From Flavobacterium sp. 9R (GTDB lineage: Bacteria > Bacteroidota > Bacteroidia > Flavobacteriales > Flavobacteriaceae), in the NCBI RefSeq assembly GCF_902506345.1, contig NZ_LR733413.1:787456-851455 (forward strand): 64,000 nucleotides of DNA, in the 5' to 3' direction. The translations under genes were made by a program, and so were the position numbers. Every line of letters begins with the position of its first letter. Position 1 is the stretch's first letter. Under the pieces are notes generated by a model. It made no database searches. It saw only the letters and a program-made list of their open reading frames with translations, and was not told where the DNA came from. Positions 7,838 through 17,587 of the stretch are shown here, in pieces.

Positions 7838-8884
7838 TTGAAAGCAACCTATCATAAATACTTACTTGATTTTAAACGTCCATCAGGAACGTCACGCGGC
7901 GTTATGACCACTAAGGAAACGTGGTTTTTGGTGTTGGAAGAAGATGGAAAATGGGGAATAGGAGAGTGCGGCATTCTTAGAGGTTTAAGTGCCGATGACC
8001 GTCCCGATTATGAAATGAAATTGCATTGGGTTTGCGACAATATTCACTTAGGTGAAACTGCTTTGTGGGAAGCTTTAATGGAATTTCCTTCCATTCAATT
8101 TGGGGTCGAAATGGCTTTTTTGTCGCTCAAAAGCGAAAATCCATTTTTACTTTTTCCTTCGAATTTTACTAATGGTTCTCAATCTATTGTGATAAACGGA
8201 CTCGTTTGGATGGGGGAACCTTCGTTTATGAAAGCCCAAATCGAAGAAAAAATTGCACAAGGTTTCAGTTGTATAAAACTTAAAATCGGAGCCATTGATT
8301 TTGATAAAGAGCTGGCTTTATTGGGGTATATTCGCACTCATTTTTCTGAAAATCAAATTGAAATTCGAGTGGATGCAAATGGCGCTTTTGATTCAAATGA
8401 AGCTTTATGTAAGTTAAATCAATTATCTGATTTTAAATTACATAGTATTGAACAACCGATAGCGAAGAATAACGCTGACACTATGGCAGAGTTATGTAAA
8501 ATCACTCCATTTCCTATTGCTTTAGACGAAGAACTCATAGGTGTGTTTTCCTTTGCTGATAAAGAGCAGTTGCTAAAAGATATTCAACCGCAATACATTA
8601 TTTTGAAACCTAGTTTTGTGGGTGGTTTTAGAGGAACTCAAGAATGGATTAATCTAGCTGATAAATATAAAATTGGTTGGTGGATAACATCAGCTTTAGA
8701 GAGTAATATTGGTTTGAATGCGATTGCGCAATGGACATATCTTCAAAATTCAAAAATGCCTCAGGGTTTAGGAACTGGAGCTTTGTATACCAATAATTTT
8801 GATTGTCCTTTGGAAGTCGAAAAGGGGCAGCTTTGGTACAGAAAAAATTCAGATTGGCATTTTGATAAAGCTATTTTTTCATAA
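7838..8884 (+). CDS. menC: o-succinylbenzoate synthase
   Basis: MenC dehydrates SHCHC to o-succinylbenzoate in menaquinone synthesis. It belongs to the enolase superfamily and has 348 residues. Visible catalytic and metal-binding residues are the Lys pair in CIKLKIG, Asp in RVDANGAF, Glu in SIEQPI, Asp-Glu in ALDEEL and Lys in YIILKPS. The start is TTG at 7838: there is no in-frame ATG upstream, and the next ATG would cut off the conserved KRPSGTSRG segment. The CYTH gene follows after 14 bases. menB and menA are about 3 kb upstream on the same strand. Confidence 0.92.
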   Translation: MKATYHKYLLDFKRPSGTSRGVMTTKETWFLVLEEDGKWGIGECGILRGLSADDRPDYEMKLHWVCDNIHLGETALWEALMEFPSIQFGVEMAFLSLKSENPFLLFPSNFTNGSQSIVINGLVWMGEPSFMKAQIEEKIAQGFSCIKLKIGAIDFDKELALLGYIRTHFSENQIEIRVDANGAFDSNEALCKLNQLSDFKLHSIEQPIAKNNADTMAELCKITPFPIALDEELIGVFSFADKEQLLKDIQPQYIILKPSFVGGFRGTQEWINLADKYKIGWWITSALESNIGLNAIAQWTYLQNSKMPQGLGTGALYTNNFDCPLEVEKGQLWYRKNSDWHFDKAIFS

Positions 8885-8898
8885 CTAAAATATTCCAA

Positions 8899-9366
8899 AT
8901 GATAGAAATCGAAAGAAAATTTCTAGTAACCTCCACTGATTTTATATCTCAAGCTTTTGCTCATAATCGAATAGCTCAGGGATATATTAGCAAAAATCCA
9001 GAGCGAACAGTTCGCGTCAGAATAAAAGGAGATAAAGGTTTTTTGACCATCAAAGGAAAAGGTAATGAAAGTGGTTTGTCGCGTTTTGAATGGGAGAAAG
9101 AAATTCCTGTTGAAGAAGCACAGCAATTGATGCATTTGTGCGAGAAAGGAACCATTGATAAAACGCGCTATGAAATACAATCCGGAAATCACGTCATTGA
9201 AGTGGACGTTTTTTATGGAGAAAATGAAGGCTTAATAATTGCGGAAATAGAACTATCATCTGAAACAGAAATGTTTCTTAAACCTGAATGGTTAGGAGAA
9301 GAAGTTACCAATGATGTCCGCTATTACAACGGCTATTTGAGTGAGCATCCGTTTAAAAGTTGGTGA
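8899..9366 (+). CDS. CYTH domain phosphatase
   Basis: A 155-residue single-domain CYTH protein (triphosphate tunnel metalloenzyme fold). The signature ExExK appears at the N terminus as EIERK. Basic strand residues follow in RTVRVRIKGDKGFLTIKGKG, and acidic metal-binding residues in FYGENEGLIIAEIEL. Stand-alone bacterial members are usually inorganic triphosphatases or related phosphohydrolases, and some are adenylate cyclases; I cannot choose between these from sequence. It lies 14 bases after menC, so it is probably cotranscribed, and is followed by a terminator. Confidence 0.9.
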   Translation: MIEIERKFLVTSTDFISQAFAHNRIAQGYISKNPERTVRVRIKGDKGFLTIKGKGNESGLSRFEWEKEIPVEEAQQLMHLCEKGTIDKTRYEIQSGNHVIEVDVFYGENEGLIIAEIELSSETEMFLKPEWLGEEVTNDVRYYNGYLSEHPFKSW

Positions 9367-9390
9367 TTTTATTTTAATTATGTCTATGTA

Positions 9391-9421
9391 AAAGCTACCT
9401 CTGTTTGGGGTAGTTTTTTTT
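9391..9421 (+). terminator. terminator after the menC-CYTH unit
   Basis: CTACC pairs with GGTAG around a short loop, followed by a run of nine or more T. It lies 25 bases after the CYTH stop codon. Confidence 0.7.
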
Positions 9422-9655
9422 TGCTTTGTAATGAGTACTTCTTCTTTTTTTGTGCTAAAATGTAAAAATGTTAGTCGCGAATTTATTGTTTTTTAAGCAC
9501 TTGAAAATTTATTAACAATTTAAGCAACTACAACGTTTAAGTTGAGTATTATATAAAAATATCACTTTATTAAAAGTATTAGTGTAAAAAAAATCAACAA
9601 TAATTAGTAATTTCATAAAAAATTCACACTCATTAACCAAAATTTAACCTACAAA

Positions 9656-12600
9656 ATGAAAACAAAAATTACGTTACTTTTAGTACTGTTTTCTTGTTTT
9701 ATTTCCAGTCTTTTTGCGCAGAACGTCGCAAATGGAAGAGAAGTAATGATACAAGGATTTCATTGGACAACCGATGCGTCGACCACCAAATGGTATGACG
9801 TAGTAAAAAACAATGCAGCCAATTTGCAAAACGCAGGTTTTGATGCTATTTGGCTTCCTCCACCAAGTAAATCAACAGGCGGGATGGGCTATATACCAAC
9901 CGTTTGGTACGATTTGAATAATGCTCAAGGTACACAAGCACAATTGGTATCCTTGATTACTGAACTACATAATAAGAATATAAAAGTTCTTGCAGATATT
10001 GTGGTTAATCACAGAGGAGGAACTTTAGGATGGTATGATTTTTCTACCCCTTCTTGGAATACTCCTGTACAGACTTGGTCTATTTGTAGCAATTCTAATA
10101 TTAGTGCCTCTGGTCAAAAAGGAACTGGAAATCCAGATTATGACCCTGCACAAGCTGGACTAAAGTCTCCAGGGACAACTGGGTTGTTTACTGCAGCAAG
10201 AGATTTGGACCACTCCAATGTGGAAGTGAGAAACGGAATCAAAACTTGGATGCTTTGGTTGAAAAATGAAATTGGATTTGATGGTTGGAGATATGACTTT
10301 GTTCACGGATTTGATGGTAAATACATTAAAGAATATAATGATGCAACTTCACCTTATTTTTCAGTTGGTGAATTGTTAGAAGGTGACAGAAATAGAATCG
10401 TAAAATGGTTAGATTACACTAAGGCTGGAACTAATACTGCTTCTTCTACCGCTTTTGATTTTGCTACTAAAAGTGCATTGCAAAACGCATTTAATGATAA
10501 TAATTTAAGTTATTTGAAAGATGGTTCAGGAAAAGCTTCTGGATTAATTGGTGTTTGGCCAGATAAAGCCGTAACAATGTTAGATAACCACGATACAGGA
10601 CCAGTACCTTATGGTCAGGATTTGTGGATTTTTCCGGGTTCTAAATTATTGAATGGTTATGCTTATATTTTGACGCATCCCGGAACTCCAATGGTTTGGT
10701 GGCCTCATTACTTCGATTGGGGAATCAGAACCGAAATCGACAAAATGATTAAATTGAGAAAAGATAACTTGTTAAGCAGTACTTCAACTTTGAATATTGT
10801 TGCTGCAACCAATAATCTTTATGCTGCTATTATTGACGATAAAGTAGCTATGAAATTAGGTTCTGATAATTGGTCTCCTTCGGGAACAGGTTGGACATTA
10901 AAGATTTCTGGTAATAATTTTGCTATTTGGGATAAATTAGGTGCTGTGGACGTACCAAGCCTAACGGTAAGTCAAGTAGGTGGTTTTTTTACAACTGGAA
11001 CTACAGTTAGCACCACTTTAACAGCTAATAATCCAACCTCTACTATATACTACACACTCGATGGTACAACACCAACTATTGCATCGCCATCAGCTGTTGG
11101 TTCGGTTACTCTTTCTATAAATACTACTAAAACGCTTAACGCTTTTGTAAGAAATGCAGCGGGAGTTAACTCTACAATCAGAACAGAAATTTATACTTTT
11201 GGTACGCTACCAACATTTACAGTATATTTTAAAAAACCAGCAAATTGGAATGCTGCTGTAAAAGTATACTATTGGAGTACAACTGGAACAGCACCAGTTG
11301 CAGCTTGGCCTGGAGTTTCGATGACCAAAGATTGTGGAGATTGGTACAGTTATACTTTCCCATCAACAGTTAGTGCATCTAATTTGTTGTTCAATGACGG
11401 AACACTCAAAACTGGCGATTTAACTGCTACAGCAGGGATAAGATATTATGATGGTGCTTGGTTAGCTGGAGAACCTGCGAACCGTTGTCCAAGTATTGCA
11501 CCTGAGGTTACTATTTCGCCAGTAGGAGGAACTTTTACAACAGGCAGTACAGTAAATGTAGAAGTGAAAGCGAACGAAACAACTTCTACAGTGTATTATA
11601 CTTTAGATGGAACTACACCAACTACTGCTTCTCCATCAGCTATTGGGACAAAATCTTTAACAATTACTACTAATACAACTTTAAAAACCATAGCGGTTAA
11701 TACTACTGGAGTTAGTTCAGCAATAAAAACGGAGACCTATACTTTCGTTACTCCAACTACATTTACGGTATACTTCAAAAAACCAGCAAATTGGAATGCC
11801 GCAGTAAAAGTATACTATTGGGGTACAACAGGAACAGCACCAACAGTTGCTTGGCCTGGAGTTTCTATGACCAAAGATTGTGGAGATTGGTACAGTTATA
11901 CTTTCCCATCAACAGTTAGTGCTTCAAATTTATTGTTTAATGATGGAACCCTAAAAACAGCTGATTTAACTGCAACTGCAGGAATCAGATATTATGATGG
12001 TGTTTGGTTAGCAACTGAGCCAGCAAATCGTTGTCCAAGTATTGCTCCTGATGTTACTTTTACGCCAGTAGGAGGAACTTTTGCTACTGGTACTTCAATA
12101 AATGTAGAAATAAAAGCCAATGAGACAACATCTACAGTGTATTATACTTTAGATGGAACTATACCAACTACAGCATCTGCATCAGCTGTTGGAGCAAAGA
12201 GTCTTGTTATTTCAAGTAATACTACTTTAAGAGCGTTCGCGGTTAATACAACTGGAGTTAGTTCTGCTATCAAAACAGAGACCTATACTTTTGTTACTCC
12301 AACAACGTTTACTGTATATTTCAAAAAGCCTGCAAATTGGAATGCTGCTGTAAGAGTATACTATTGGGGTACAACAGGAACAGCACCAACAGTTGCTTGG
12401 CCTGGAGTTGCTATGACCAAAGATTGTGGAGATTGGTACAGTTATACTTTCCCATCAACAGTTAGTGCTTCTAATTTATTGTTCAATGATGGAACGCTCA
12501 AAACTGGTGATTTAACTGCTACAGCAGGAATTAGATATTATGATGGTGCTTGGTTGGCTGGAGAGCCAGCGAATCGTTGTCCTGTTCAAACAACGATGAC

Positions 12601-13120
12601 AGTTTATTTTAAACCTCCAACAAATTGGACAACAACACCAAAAATTCATTATTGGAATGCTGTTCCTGCTGGAAGTGCAACAAATACTACTTGGCCTGGT
12701 GTAAATATGACTTTGGATACCAATGGTTTCTATAAATATACCATTGTAGGACCTACGTCAGTAAATATTATTTTTAATAATGGCTCAAGTGGAACAGCAA
12801 ATCAAACGCCTGATTTGTTGAACAAGACTAATGGATTTAGTTATATTTGGGGTTCAACATTAAAAGTTCAAGATGCAAAGAAGCCTTCTATAACCAATGA
12901 AATTATCGTTTACCCTAATCCAGTTCAAGAATCATTGCAAGTATCTTCTGCTTCAAGTGTCTTAAGATATAGCGTGATTTCTTCGCAAGGGGCTGTGGTT
13001 TTAGAGGGGAATTTGAAAGATAGCACGATAGATATGACTAGTTTAAGTGCTGGAATGTATTTTGTGAAATTGCAACTAGAAAATGGTGAAGAGGTATTTC
13101 ACAAGATTGTAAAAAAATAG
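9656..13120 (+). CDS. secreted multi-domain alpha-amylase (GH13, T9SS)
   Basis: Starch-degrading endo-amylase, 1154 residues. A signal peptide (to about residue 22, FAQ) is followed by a GH13 barrel. The catalytic nucleophile is Asp214 (GWRYDFV), the acid/base is Glu239 (VGELLEG) and the third acid is Asp313 (DNHDTG). From about residue 435 there are three copies of a 182-residue unit made of a chitobiase-type beta domain (YTLDGTTPT) and a CBM26-like starch-binding domain (TVYFKKPANWNAAV, beginning at 522, 704 and 886). A fourth, diverged CBM26-like domain (from 981) has no chitobiase-type partner. The last 80 residues (IIVYPNPVQESL to HKIVKK) form a T9SS sorting domain, so the enzyme should be secreted or displayed on the surface. 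It is monocistronic with a 289-bp upstream gap. Confidence 0.95.
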   Translation: MKTKITLLLVLFSCFISSLFAQNVANGREVMIQGFHWTTDASTTKWYDVVKNNAANLQNAGFDAIWLPPPSKSTGGMGYIPTVWYDLNNAQGTQAQLVSLITELHNKNIKVLADIVVNHRGGTLGWYDFSTPSWNTPVQTWSICSNSNISASGQKGTGNPDYDPAQAGLKSPGTTGLFTAARDLDHSNVEVRNGIKTWMLWLKNEIGFDGWRYDFVHGFDGKYIKEYNDATSPYFSVGELLEGDRNRIVKWLDYTKAGTNTASSTAFDFATKSALQNAFNDNNLSYLKDGSGKASGLIGVWPDKAVTMLDNHDTGPVPYGQDLWIFPGSKLLNGYAYILTHPGTPMVWWPHYFDWGIRTEIDKMIKLRKDNLLSSTSTLNIVAATNNLYAAIIDDKVAMKLGSDNWSPSGTGWTLKISGNNFAIWDKLGAVDVPSLTVSQVGGFFTTGTTVSTTLTANNPTSTIYYTLDGTTPTIASPSAVGSVTLSINTTKTLNAFVRNAAGVNSTIRTEIYTFGTLPTFTVYFKKPANWNAAVKVYYWSTTGTAPVAAWPGVSMTKDCGDWYSYTFPSTVSASNLLFNDGTLKTGDLTATAGIRYYDGAWLAGEPANRCPSIAPEVTISPVGGTFTTGSTVNVEVKANETTSTVYYTLDGTTPTTASPSAIGTKSLTITTNTTLKTIAVNTTGVSSAIKTETYTFVTPTTFTVYFKKPANWNAAVKVYYWGTTGTAPTVAWPGVSMTKDCGDWYSYTFPSTVSASNLLFNDGTLKTADLTATAGIRYYDGVWLATEPANRCPSIAPDVTFTPVGGTFATGTSINVEIKANETTSTVYYTLDGTIPTTASASAVGAKSLVISSNTTLRAFAVNTTGVSSAIKTETYTFVTPTTFTVYFKKPANWNAAVRVYYWGTTGTAPTVAWPGVAMTKDCGDWYSYTFPSTVSASNLLFNDGTLKTGDLTATAGIRYYDGAWLAGEPANRCPVQTTMTVYFKPPTNWTTTPKIHYWNAVPAGSATNTTWPGVNMTLDTNGFYKYTIVGPTSVNIIFNNGSSGTANQTPDLLNKTNGFSYIWGSTLKVQDAKKPSITNEIIVYPNPVQESLQVSSASSVLRYSVISSQGAVVLEGNLKDSTIDMTSLSAGMYFVKLQLENGEEVFHKIVKK
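10958..12590 (+). repeat. three 546-bp in-frame tandem repeats
   Basis: The starch-binding unit of the amylase is repeated with an exact period of 546 bases: the codon before TVYF lies at 11216, 11762 and 12308. Long stretches, such as the one encoding TKDCGDWYSYTFPSTVSAS, are almost identical at the DNA level in all three copies. This points to recent duplication or ongoing gene conversion. Confidence 0.9.
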
Positions 13121-13140
13121 TTTGCCTTATTTTTTTATGC

Positions 13141-13180
13141 AAAGAGCTCATCGTCTTTTGACTTTGAGCTCTTTTGTTTT
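13141..13180. terminator. shared terminator, amylase and OFA transporter
   Basis: AAGAGCTCA pairs with TGAGCTCTT around a 13-base loop, with T runs on the plus side. It lies between two converging genes and can serve both. Confidence 0.7.
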
Positions 13181-13189
13181 TTTAATTCT

Positions 13190-14347
13190 TTAAAGCATTT
13201 TTTTTAGCCAGAATCCAACCAATAAAGCTATTCCGATTAGAAGCGAGAATAAATAAAAAATCGTGATTTCATGAGTCAATCCCAAGAGTATTGGGCCAAC
13301 AAAAGCTGCAGCTGACCAAGCGGTTAAAATGTATCCAAAAACTTGTCCATAATTATCTGCACCATAGATTGATTTTACAAACGATGGCATAGTAGAAAAA
13401 CCTGCACCATAACCAGCAATAATGATATAAGTGACTACTTGAAAGGAGGTACTATTAGTAGCTACAATAGGAATCAAAGCAAAACAAATCATATTTACAG
13501 TCAAAAAAACCATAAAGGTTGACCAACAACCAATTTTGTCCGAGATACTGGACCAAAACAGACGTCCTAAACCATTGAATAGTCCTATGATGGCTACAAA
13601 TAAAGTAGCTTGAGTAGCAGTCATTCCTACTACTTCTTCACCTAATATTGCTGCTTTTGAAATAATTGCAATACCACCACAAACATTTAAAAATAGTAAT
13701 AACCATAGTGCAATAAAACGCTTGTCTTGAATGATTTCTCTTGCTGTTAATATTGTAGAATGTTCTTTTGAAGTATTTTCGGCTAGTGGATTTGCTAAAT
13801 AAAAAGCACTTAATAACATACAGATTCCATATACAATGCCTAAAATTAAAAAAGCATTCGATAAACCAACTGAAGTGTACAATGGATTAATTATAAAAGA
13901 GGCCAACAAAGACCCCAAAGCAAAAGACATAATAATTATACCAGAGGCTAGACCTGGTCGGTCTGGAAACCATTTTACAACTGTGTAGACTGGAACAACA
14001 TAACCAAATCCTAAGCCTATTCCTTGTAGAACACCAAAAGTTAGGTAGAATAGTTCAATAGAACTCCACTTTATAGCAAAACTGCTTCCAATTAAACCGA
14101 TTACGATAAAGATAGCTCCAATGCTACCAGCTTTGGTTGGTCCAATTTTCTGAGCAAACTTGCCCATAAATGCTGCCGTAAGTCCAAGGAAACAAATAGC
14201 TAAACTAAAAGCTGTTTTAGTGTCGTGCGCATCCCAATTCAACTCTTTGGATAAAGGTTCTATCCATTTACTGTAGGCATAGATAGAGCCTATTGACAGT
14301 TGCATAATCATTCCTGCAACTACCATTAAATATTTATTTTTTGACAT
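13190..14347 (-). CDS. OFA-family MFS transporter (formate/oxalate type)
   Basis: A 385-residue major facilitator with about 12 hydrophobic helices. The N terminus (GMIMQLSIGSIYAYSKWIEP) and the GLGFGYVVPVYTVVKWFPDR segment are typical of the oxalate/formate antiporter (OFA) family. It lies 30 bases after pflA on the same strand and so is likely in the pfl operon. The context suggests export or exchange of formate or a related monocarboxylate, but the substrate cannot be proven from sequence, and OFA members vary widely. No charged residues that would mark a known oxalate carrier are obvious to me. Confidence 0.85.
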   Translation of the reverse strand: MSKNKYLMVVAGMIMQLSIGSIYAYSKWIEPLSKELNWDAHDTKTAFSLAICFLGLTAAFMGKFAQKIGPTKAGSIGAIFIVIGLIGSSFAIKWSSIELFYLTFGVLQGIGLGFGYVVPVYTVVKWFPDRPGLASGIIIMSFALGSLLASFIINPLYTSVGLSNAFLILGIVYGICMLLSAFYLANPLAENTSKEHSTILTAREIIQDKRFIALWLLLFLNVCGGIAIISKAAILGEEVVGMTATQATLFVAIIGLFNGLGRLFWSSISDKIGCWSTFMVFLTVNMICFALIPIVATNSTSFQVVTYIIIAGYGAGFSTMPSFVKSIYGADNYGQVFGYILTAWSAAAFVGPILLGLTHEITIFYLFSLLIGIALLVGFWLKKML

Positions 14348-14376
14348 TTTATATAATTATTTTGAAAAATTTTAGT

Positions 14377-15159
14377 TTATTTCACCACAACATTTTCGAA
14401 GTATTGTTGAAAAATAGCGGTTGTTTTTTGGATAATTTCTTCTGTTGGTGATGTTACATCTGCAAAAGCATATTCGAAATTTAATAAATCCCATTTGTGT
14501 TTTCCCATTTGATGAAACGGGATGATTTCTACTCTTTCGACTGTTTTGAAATCAGTAAAGTAGTGTCCCCATTCATGCAAATATTCTTCTTGATCAGTCC
14601 AGCCAGGTACCAAAACATAGCGTAACCACATTGCTTTTCCAGTATGCTCACGGTATTTGGCAACTTTTAATGTAGTTTTATTTTTTAACCCAGTGAGTTT
14701 TTTATGCCAATCATTATTGATATGCTTAACATCTAGCAATAGAATATCGGTCTTATCTAGTAATTCTTTTGTTTGTTCGTCTAAAACACGTCCATTGGAA
14801 TCTAAACAAGTTGAGATCTCATTGAGATGGAGCTTTTCAAAAAAAGGAATCAATTTAGCTCTTTGAAGTAAAGGTTCTCCTCCAGAAACGGTTACACCTC
14901 CAGTTTCTGCAAAAAAGAGTTTTTGATTGATTGCTTTTTGAACCAAATCATCAATAGGAATAAAAGAACCTCCATAAACATCTAATGTATCTGGATTTTG
15001 ACAATACAAACATCTAAATTGGCAACCTTGAACAAAAATCACCATTCGAATTCCAGGACCATCATGTGTACCAAAAGTTTCTAAAGAATGTATACGTAGC
15101 AAATCAATATCTGCATTATTTAAGGCTTCATCATGTTGGGATTGTTCAGGAAAATACAT
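14377..15159 (-). CDS. pflA: pyruvate formate-lyase activating enzyme
   Basis: Radical SAM enzyme that puts the glycyl radical on pyruvate formate-lyase. 260 residues from the ATG at 15159; a TTG two codons earlier is less likely. The iron-sulfur motif CxxxCxxC is CQFRCLYC, preceded by GTHDGPGIRMVIFVQG, and followed by GGVTVSGGEPLLQ, which is typical of activases. The C-terminal half (IIPFHQMGKHKWDLL) also matches PflA. It is downstream of its substrate enzyme PflB, separated by 93 bases that contain a strong terminator-like hairpin, so it may be expressed at a lower level. The OFA transporter follows. Confidence 0.96.
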   Translation of the reverse strand: MYFPEQSQHDEALNNADIDLLRIHSLETFGTHDGPGIRMVIFVQGCQFRCLYCQNPDTLDVYGGSFIPIDDLVQKAINQKLFFAETGGVTVSGGEPLLQRAKLIPFFEKLHLNEISTCLDSNGRVLDEQTKELLDKTDILLLDVKHINNDWHKKLTGLKNKTTLKVAKYREHTGKAMWLRYVLVPGWTDQEEYLHEWGHYFTDFKTVERVEIIPFHQMGKHKWDLLNFEYAFADVTSPTEEIIQKTTAIFQQYFENVVVK

Positions 15160-15181
15160 AGGCAAAAAGAAATTTATTAAA

Positions 15182-15221
15182 AAAAACCTGTTTAGAGTAT
15201 AGGTTCTAAACAGGTTTTAAA
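15182..15221 (-). terminator. hairpin with T run between pflB and pflA
   Basis: A 14-bp perfect stem (AAAACCTGTTTAGA with its complement) around an 8-base loop, followed on the minus strand by TTTTTTT. It has the form of an intrinsic terminator but sits between two genes that must both be expressed. Partial read-through would lower pflA relative to pflB. Confidence 0.75.
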
Positions 15222-15252
15222 GTTAATCATTCACATTGAATTTAATGCTTAA

Positions 15253-17487
15253 TTACATTCTATCGTGGAAAGTTCTGCTAATTACTTCCAATTGATGTGC
15301 TTTAGACAAACGAACGAAGTTTACAGCATATCCAGAAACACGAATTGTTAATTGAGGATAATTTTCTGGGTGTTCATATGCATCCATCAAAGTTTCTCTA
15401 TTTAAAACATTGACATTCAAATGATGTGCATCTCTTCCAAAGTAAGCGTCAAGAGTAGTTTTTAAGTTCAAGATTTGATCTTCTTTTGTAGATCCTAATG
15501 ACTTAGGAATCATTGAAAAGGTATAAGAAATACCATCTTGAGCATCATTGTATTTCAGTTTACTTACAGAGTTTAAAGAAGCGATAGCTCCATTTACATC
15601 TCTTCCGTGCATTGGATTAGCTCCAGGAGCAAATGATTCACCACCTTTTCTTCCATCAGGAGTAGCTCCAGTATTTGTACCATACATCACGTTAGATGTG
15701 ATTGTTAGTAAAGAAAGTGTAGGAGTAGCATTTTTATATGTTTTGTGTTTTCTTAATTCCTCAATGAATAAGCTTGTGATTTCTATAGCGATATCATCTA
15801 CTCGGTTATCATCATTACCAAATTTAGGGAAGTCACCTTCAATGTTGAAATCTACAGTTAATCCTTGTTCATTTCTGATAGGTTGTACTTTTGCATATTT
15901 TATTGCAGATAATGAGTCGGCAATGATTGAAATACCAGCAGCACCGTAAGCAATATCAATAGCAGGATCACTATCAATTAAAGCCATTTGAGCTCTTTCA
16001 TAATAGTATTTGTCATGCATATAATGAATGATAAACATTGATTTAGCATATACACGAGCTACTTCGGCTAGAGTTGCTTTGAAAGCAGTTATTACTTTAT
16101 CATAATCCAGTACTTCATCATTCATTTCTGGAATTTTATTGATGACTAAAGCACCTTTGTCTTCTTCGCGTCCACCATTTAAAGCCATTAATAAAGCTTT
16201 AGGTAGGTTGGCACGTGCTCCAAAATGTTGAATTGATTTACCAATTTTTTGATAAGAAACACAACAAGCAATTCCGTAGTCATCAGAACCTCTGTTAGCT
16301 TTCATCAAATCATCGTTCTCATACTGTAAAGATGAAGTATCGATAGATACTTGAGCACAGAAATCTTTGAAACCTTTTGGAAGGTTTTGTGACCAAAGAA
16401 TAGTTAAGTTAGGTTCTGGTGAAGCACCTAAATTATAAAGGGTTTGTAAGAAACGGAATGAAGTTTTAGTAACTTTTGTTCTACCATCGTGGAATTGTCC
16501 TCCAATAGCTTCAGTTACCCATGTAGGATCGCCACCAAATATTTCATCATAAGCACCTGGACGTAAATGACGAACAACTCGAAGTTTCATAACGAATTGA
16601 TCAATAAATTCTTGAGCTTCTTCTTCAGTAATTAAGCCACTTTTTAAATCTTGTTCAATATAAATGTCCAAGAATGACGAAACGTTGCCTAGTGACATTG
16701 CTGCACCATCTTGTTCTTTAACGGCGCTTAAATAAGCTAAATAAGTGAATTGAACAGCTTCATAAGCAGTAGTAGCAGGTTTAGAAACATCGACACCATA
16801 AGATAATGCCATAGTTTTCATATCTTGTAATGCTTTGATTTGGCTCGTGATTTCTTCACGTAAACGCACTTTGTGTTCGCTCATTTCTCCAGCAACATTT
16901 GCAAAATCAGCTTTTTTTACATCAATTAATGCATCAGCTCCATATAGAGGTAAACGTCTAAAATCACCAATAATTCTTCCTCTAGCATAATTATCAGGTA
17001 ATCCTGTTAAAACGTGTTTAGAGCGATACATTTTGATTTCTGCATCATAAGCGTCAAAAACAGCTTGATTATGGTCTTTTGCATAATTAAAGATATCTGA
17101 AACTCTTTCTGACACTTGTAGTCCTTTTTCTTTAACTGCTGACTCTACTAATTTAATTCCGCCAAAAGGTTTCATCGCTCTTTTGAGTAAAACATCAGTT
17201 TGAAGACCAACAATCACTTCATTTTCTTTATCAATATATCCAGGACCAAAAGCTGTAATATTAGAGATGGTCTCGGTATCGATGGCTAAACAACCGTTAT
17301 TTTGTCTTTCTTTTAATAATTGTTGTTTACATGCCTCCCATAATTTTGTGGTTTTGTTTGAAGGTCCAACTAAAAAATCTGCTGTTCCTTCATACGGAGT
17401 TATGTTTTTTACTACAAAATCATAAACATCAATCGTTGTAGTCCAATTTCCTTTTTTAAACGTTGCTGTATTTGTTACAATTTCCAT
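15253..17487 (-). CDS. pflB: pyruvate formate-lyase (formate C-acetyltransferase)
   Basis: Converts pyruvate and CoA to acetyl-CoA and formate without oxygen, using a glycyl radical. The start at 17487 gives 744 residues beginning [17 protein letters not shown]; a longer frame adds 14 unlikely residues. The catalytic Cys pair is in GIACCVSYQ, and the radical glycine is Gly719 in RVSGYAVNF near the C terminus. The enzyme is full length. It leads a minus-strand group pflB-pflA-OFA transporter, with a candidate promoter and a terminator hairpin directly upstream. Its presence implies fermentative or microaerobic growth, which is not universal in flavobacteria. Confidence 0.97.
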   Translation of the reverse strand: MEIVTNTATFKKGNWTTTIDVYDFVVKNITPYEGTADFLVGPSNKTTKLWEACKQQLLKERQNNGCLAIDTETISNITAFGPGYIDKENEVIVGLQTDVLLKRAMKPFGGIKLVESAVKEKGLQVSERVSDIFNYAKDHNQAVFDAYDAEIKMYRSKHVLTGLPDNYARGRIIGDFRRLPLYGADALIDVKKADFANVAGEMSEHKVRLREEITSQIKALQDMKTMALSYGVDVSKPATTAYEAVQFTYLAYLSAVKEQDGAAMSLGNVSSFLDIYIEQDLKSGLITEEEAQEFIDQFVMKLRVVRHLRPGAYDEIFGGDPTWVTEAIGGQFHDGRTKVTKTSFRFLQTLYNLGASPEPNLTILWSQNLPKGFKDFCAQVSIDTSSLQYENDDLMKANRGSDDYGIACCVSYQKIGKSIQHFGARANLPKALLMALNGGREEDKGALVINKIPEMNDEVLDYDKVITAFKATLAEVARVYAKSMFIIHYMHDKYYYERAQMALIDSDPAIDIAYGAAGISIIADSLSAIKYAKVQPIRNEQGLTVDFNIEGDFPKFGNDDNRVDDIAIEITSLFIEELRKHKTYKNATPTLSLLTITSNVMYGTNTGATPDGRKGGESFAPGANPMHGRDVNGAIASLNSVSKLKYNDAQDGISYTFSMIPKSLGSTKEDQILNLKTTLDAYFGRDAHHLNVNVLNRETLMDAYEHPENYPQLTIRVSGYAVNFVRLSKAHQLEVISRTFHDRM

Positions 17488-17552
17488 TTCATTAATTTTT
17501 TTCAATGTTCTTAAAATACTTGTAATCACCTACTTAGTTAAATGAATACATT

Positions 17553-17584
17553 CAAATTTACGAAAAAAAAGCCTTGAAAAACAA
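17553..17584 (-). promoter_or_regulatory. candidate promoter of pflB
   Basis: On the minus strand TTG (17584-17582) is followed after 21 bases by TAAATTTG (17560-17553), a full match to the flavobacterial TTG-N17-23-TAnnTTTG promoter. The -33 TTG lies inside the 5' arm of the terminator hairpin at 17562-17587. The leader would be about 60 bases. Confidence 0.55.
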
Positions 17585-17587
17585 GGC
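17562..17587 (-). terminator. terminator upstream of pflB
   Basis: On the minus strand GCCTTG, loop TTTTT and CAAGGC are followed by eight T. It can end transcripts coming from the ligase gene upstream, and it overlaps the pflB promoter candidate. Confidence 0.75.
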
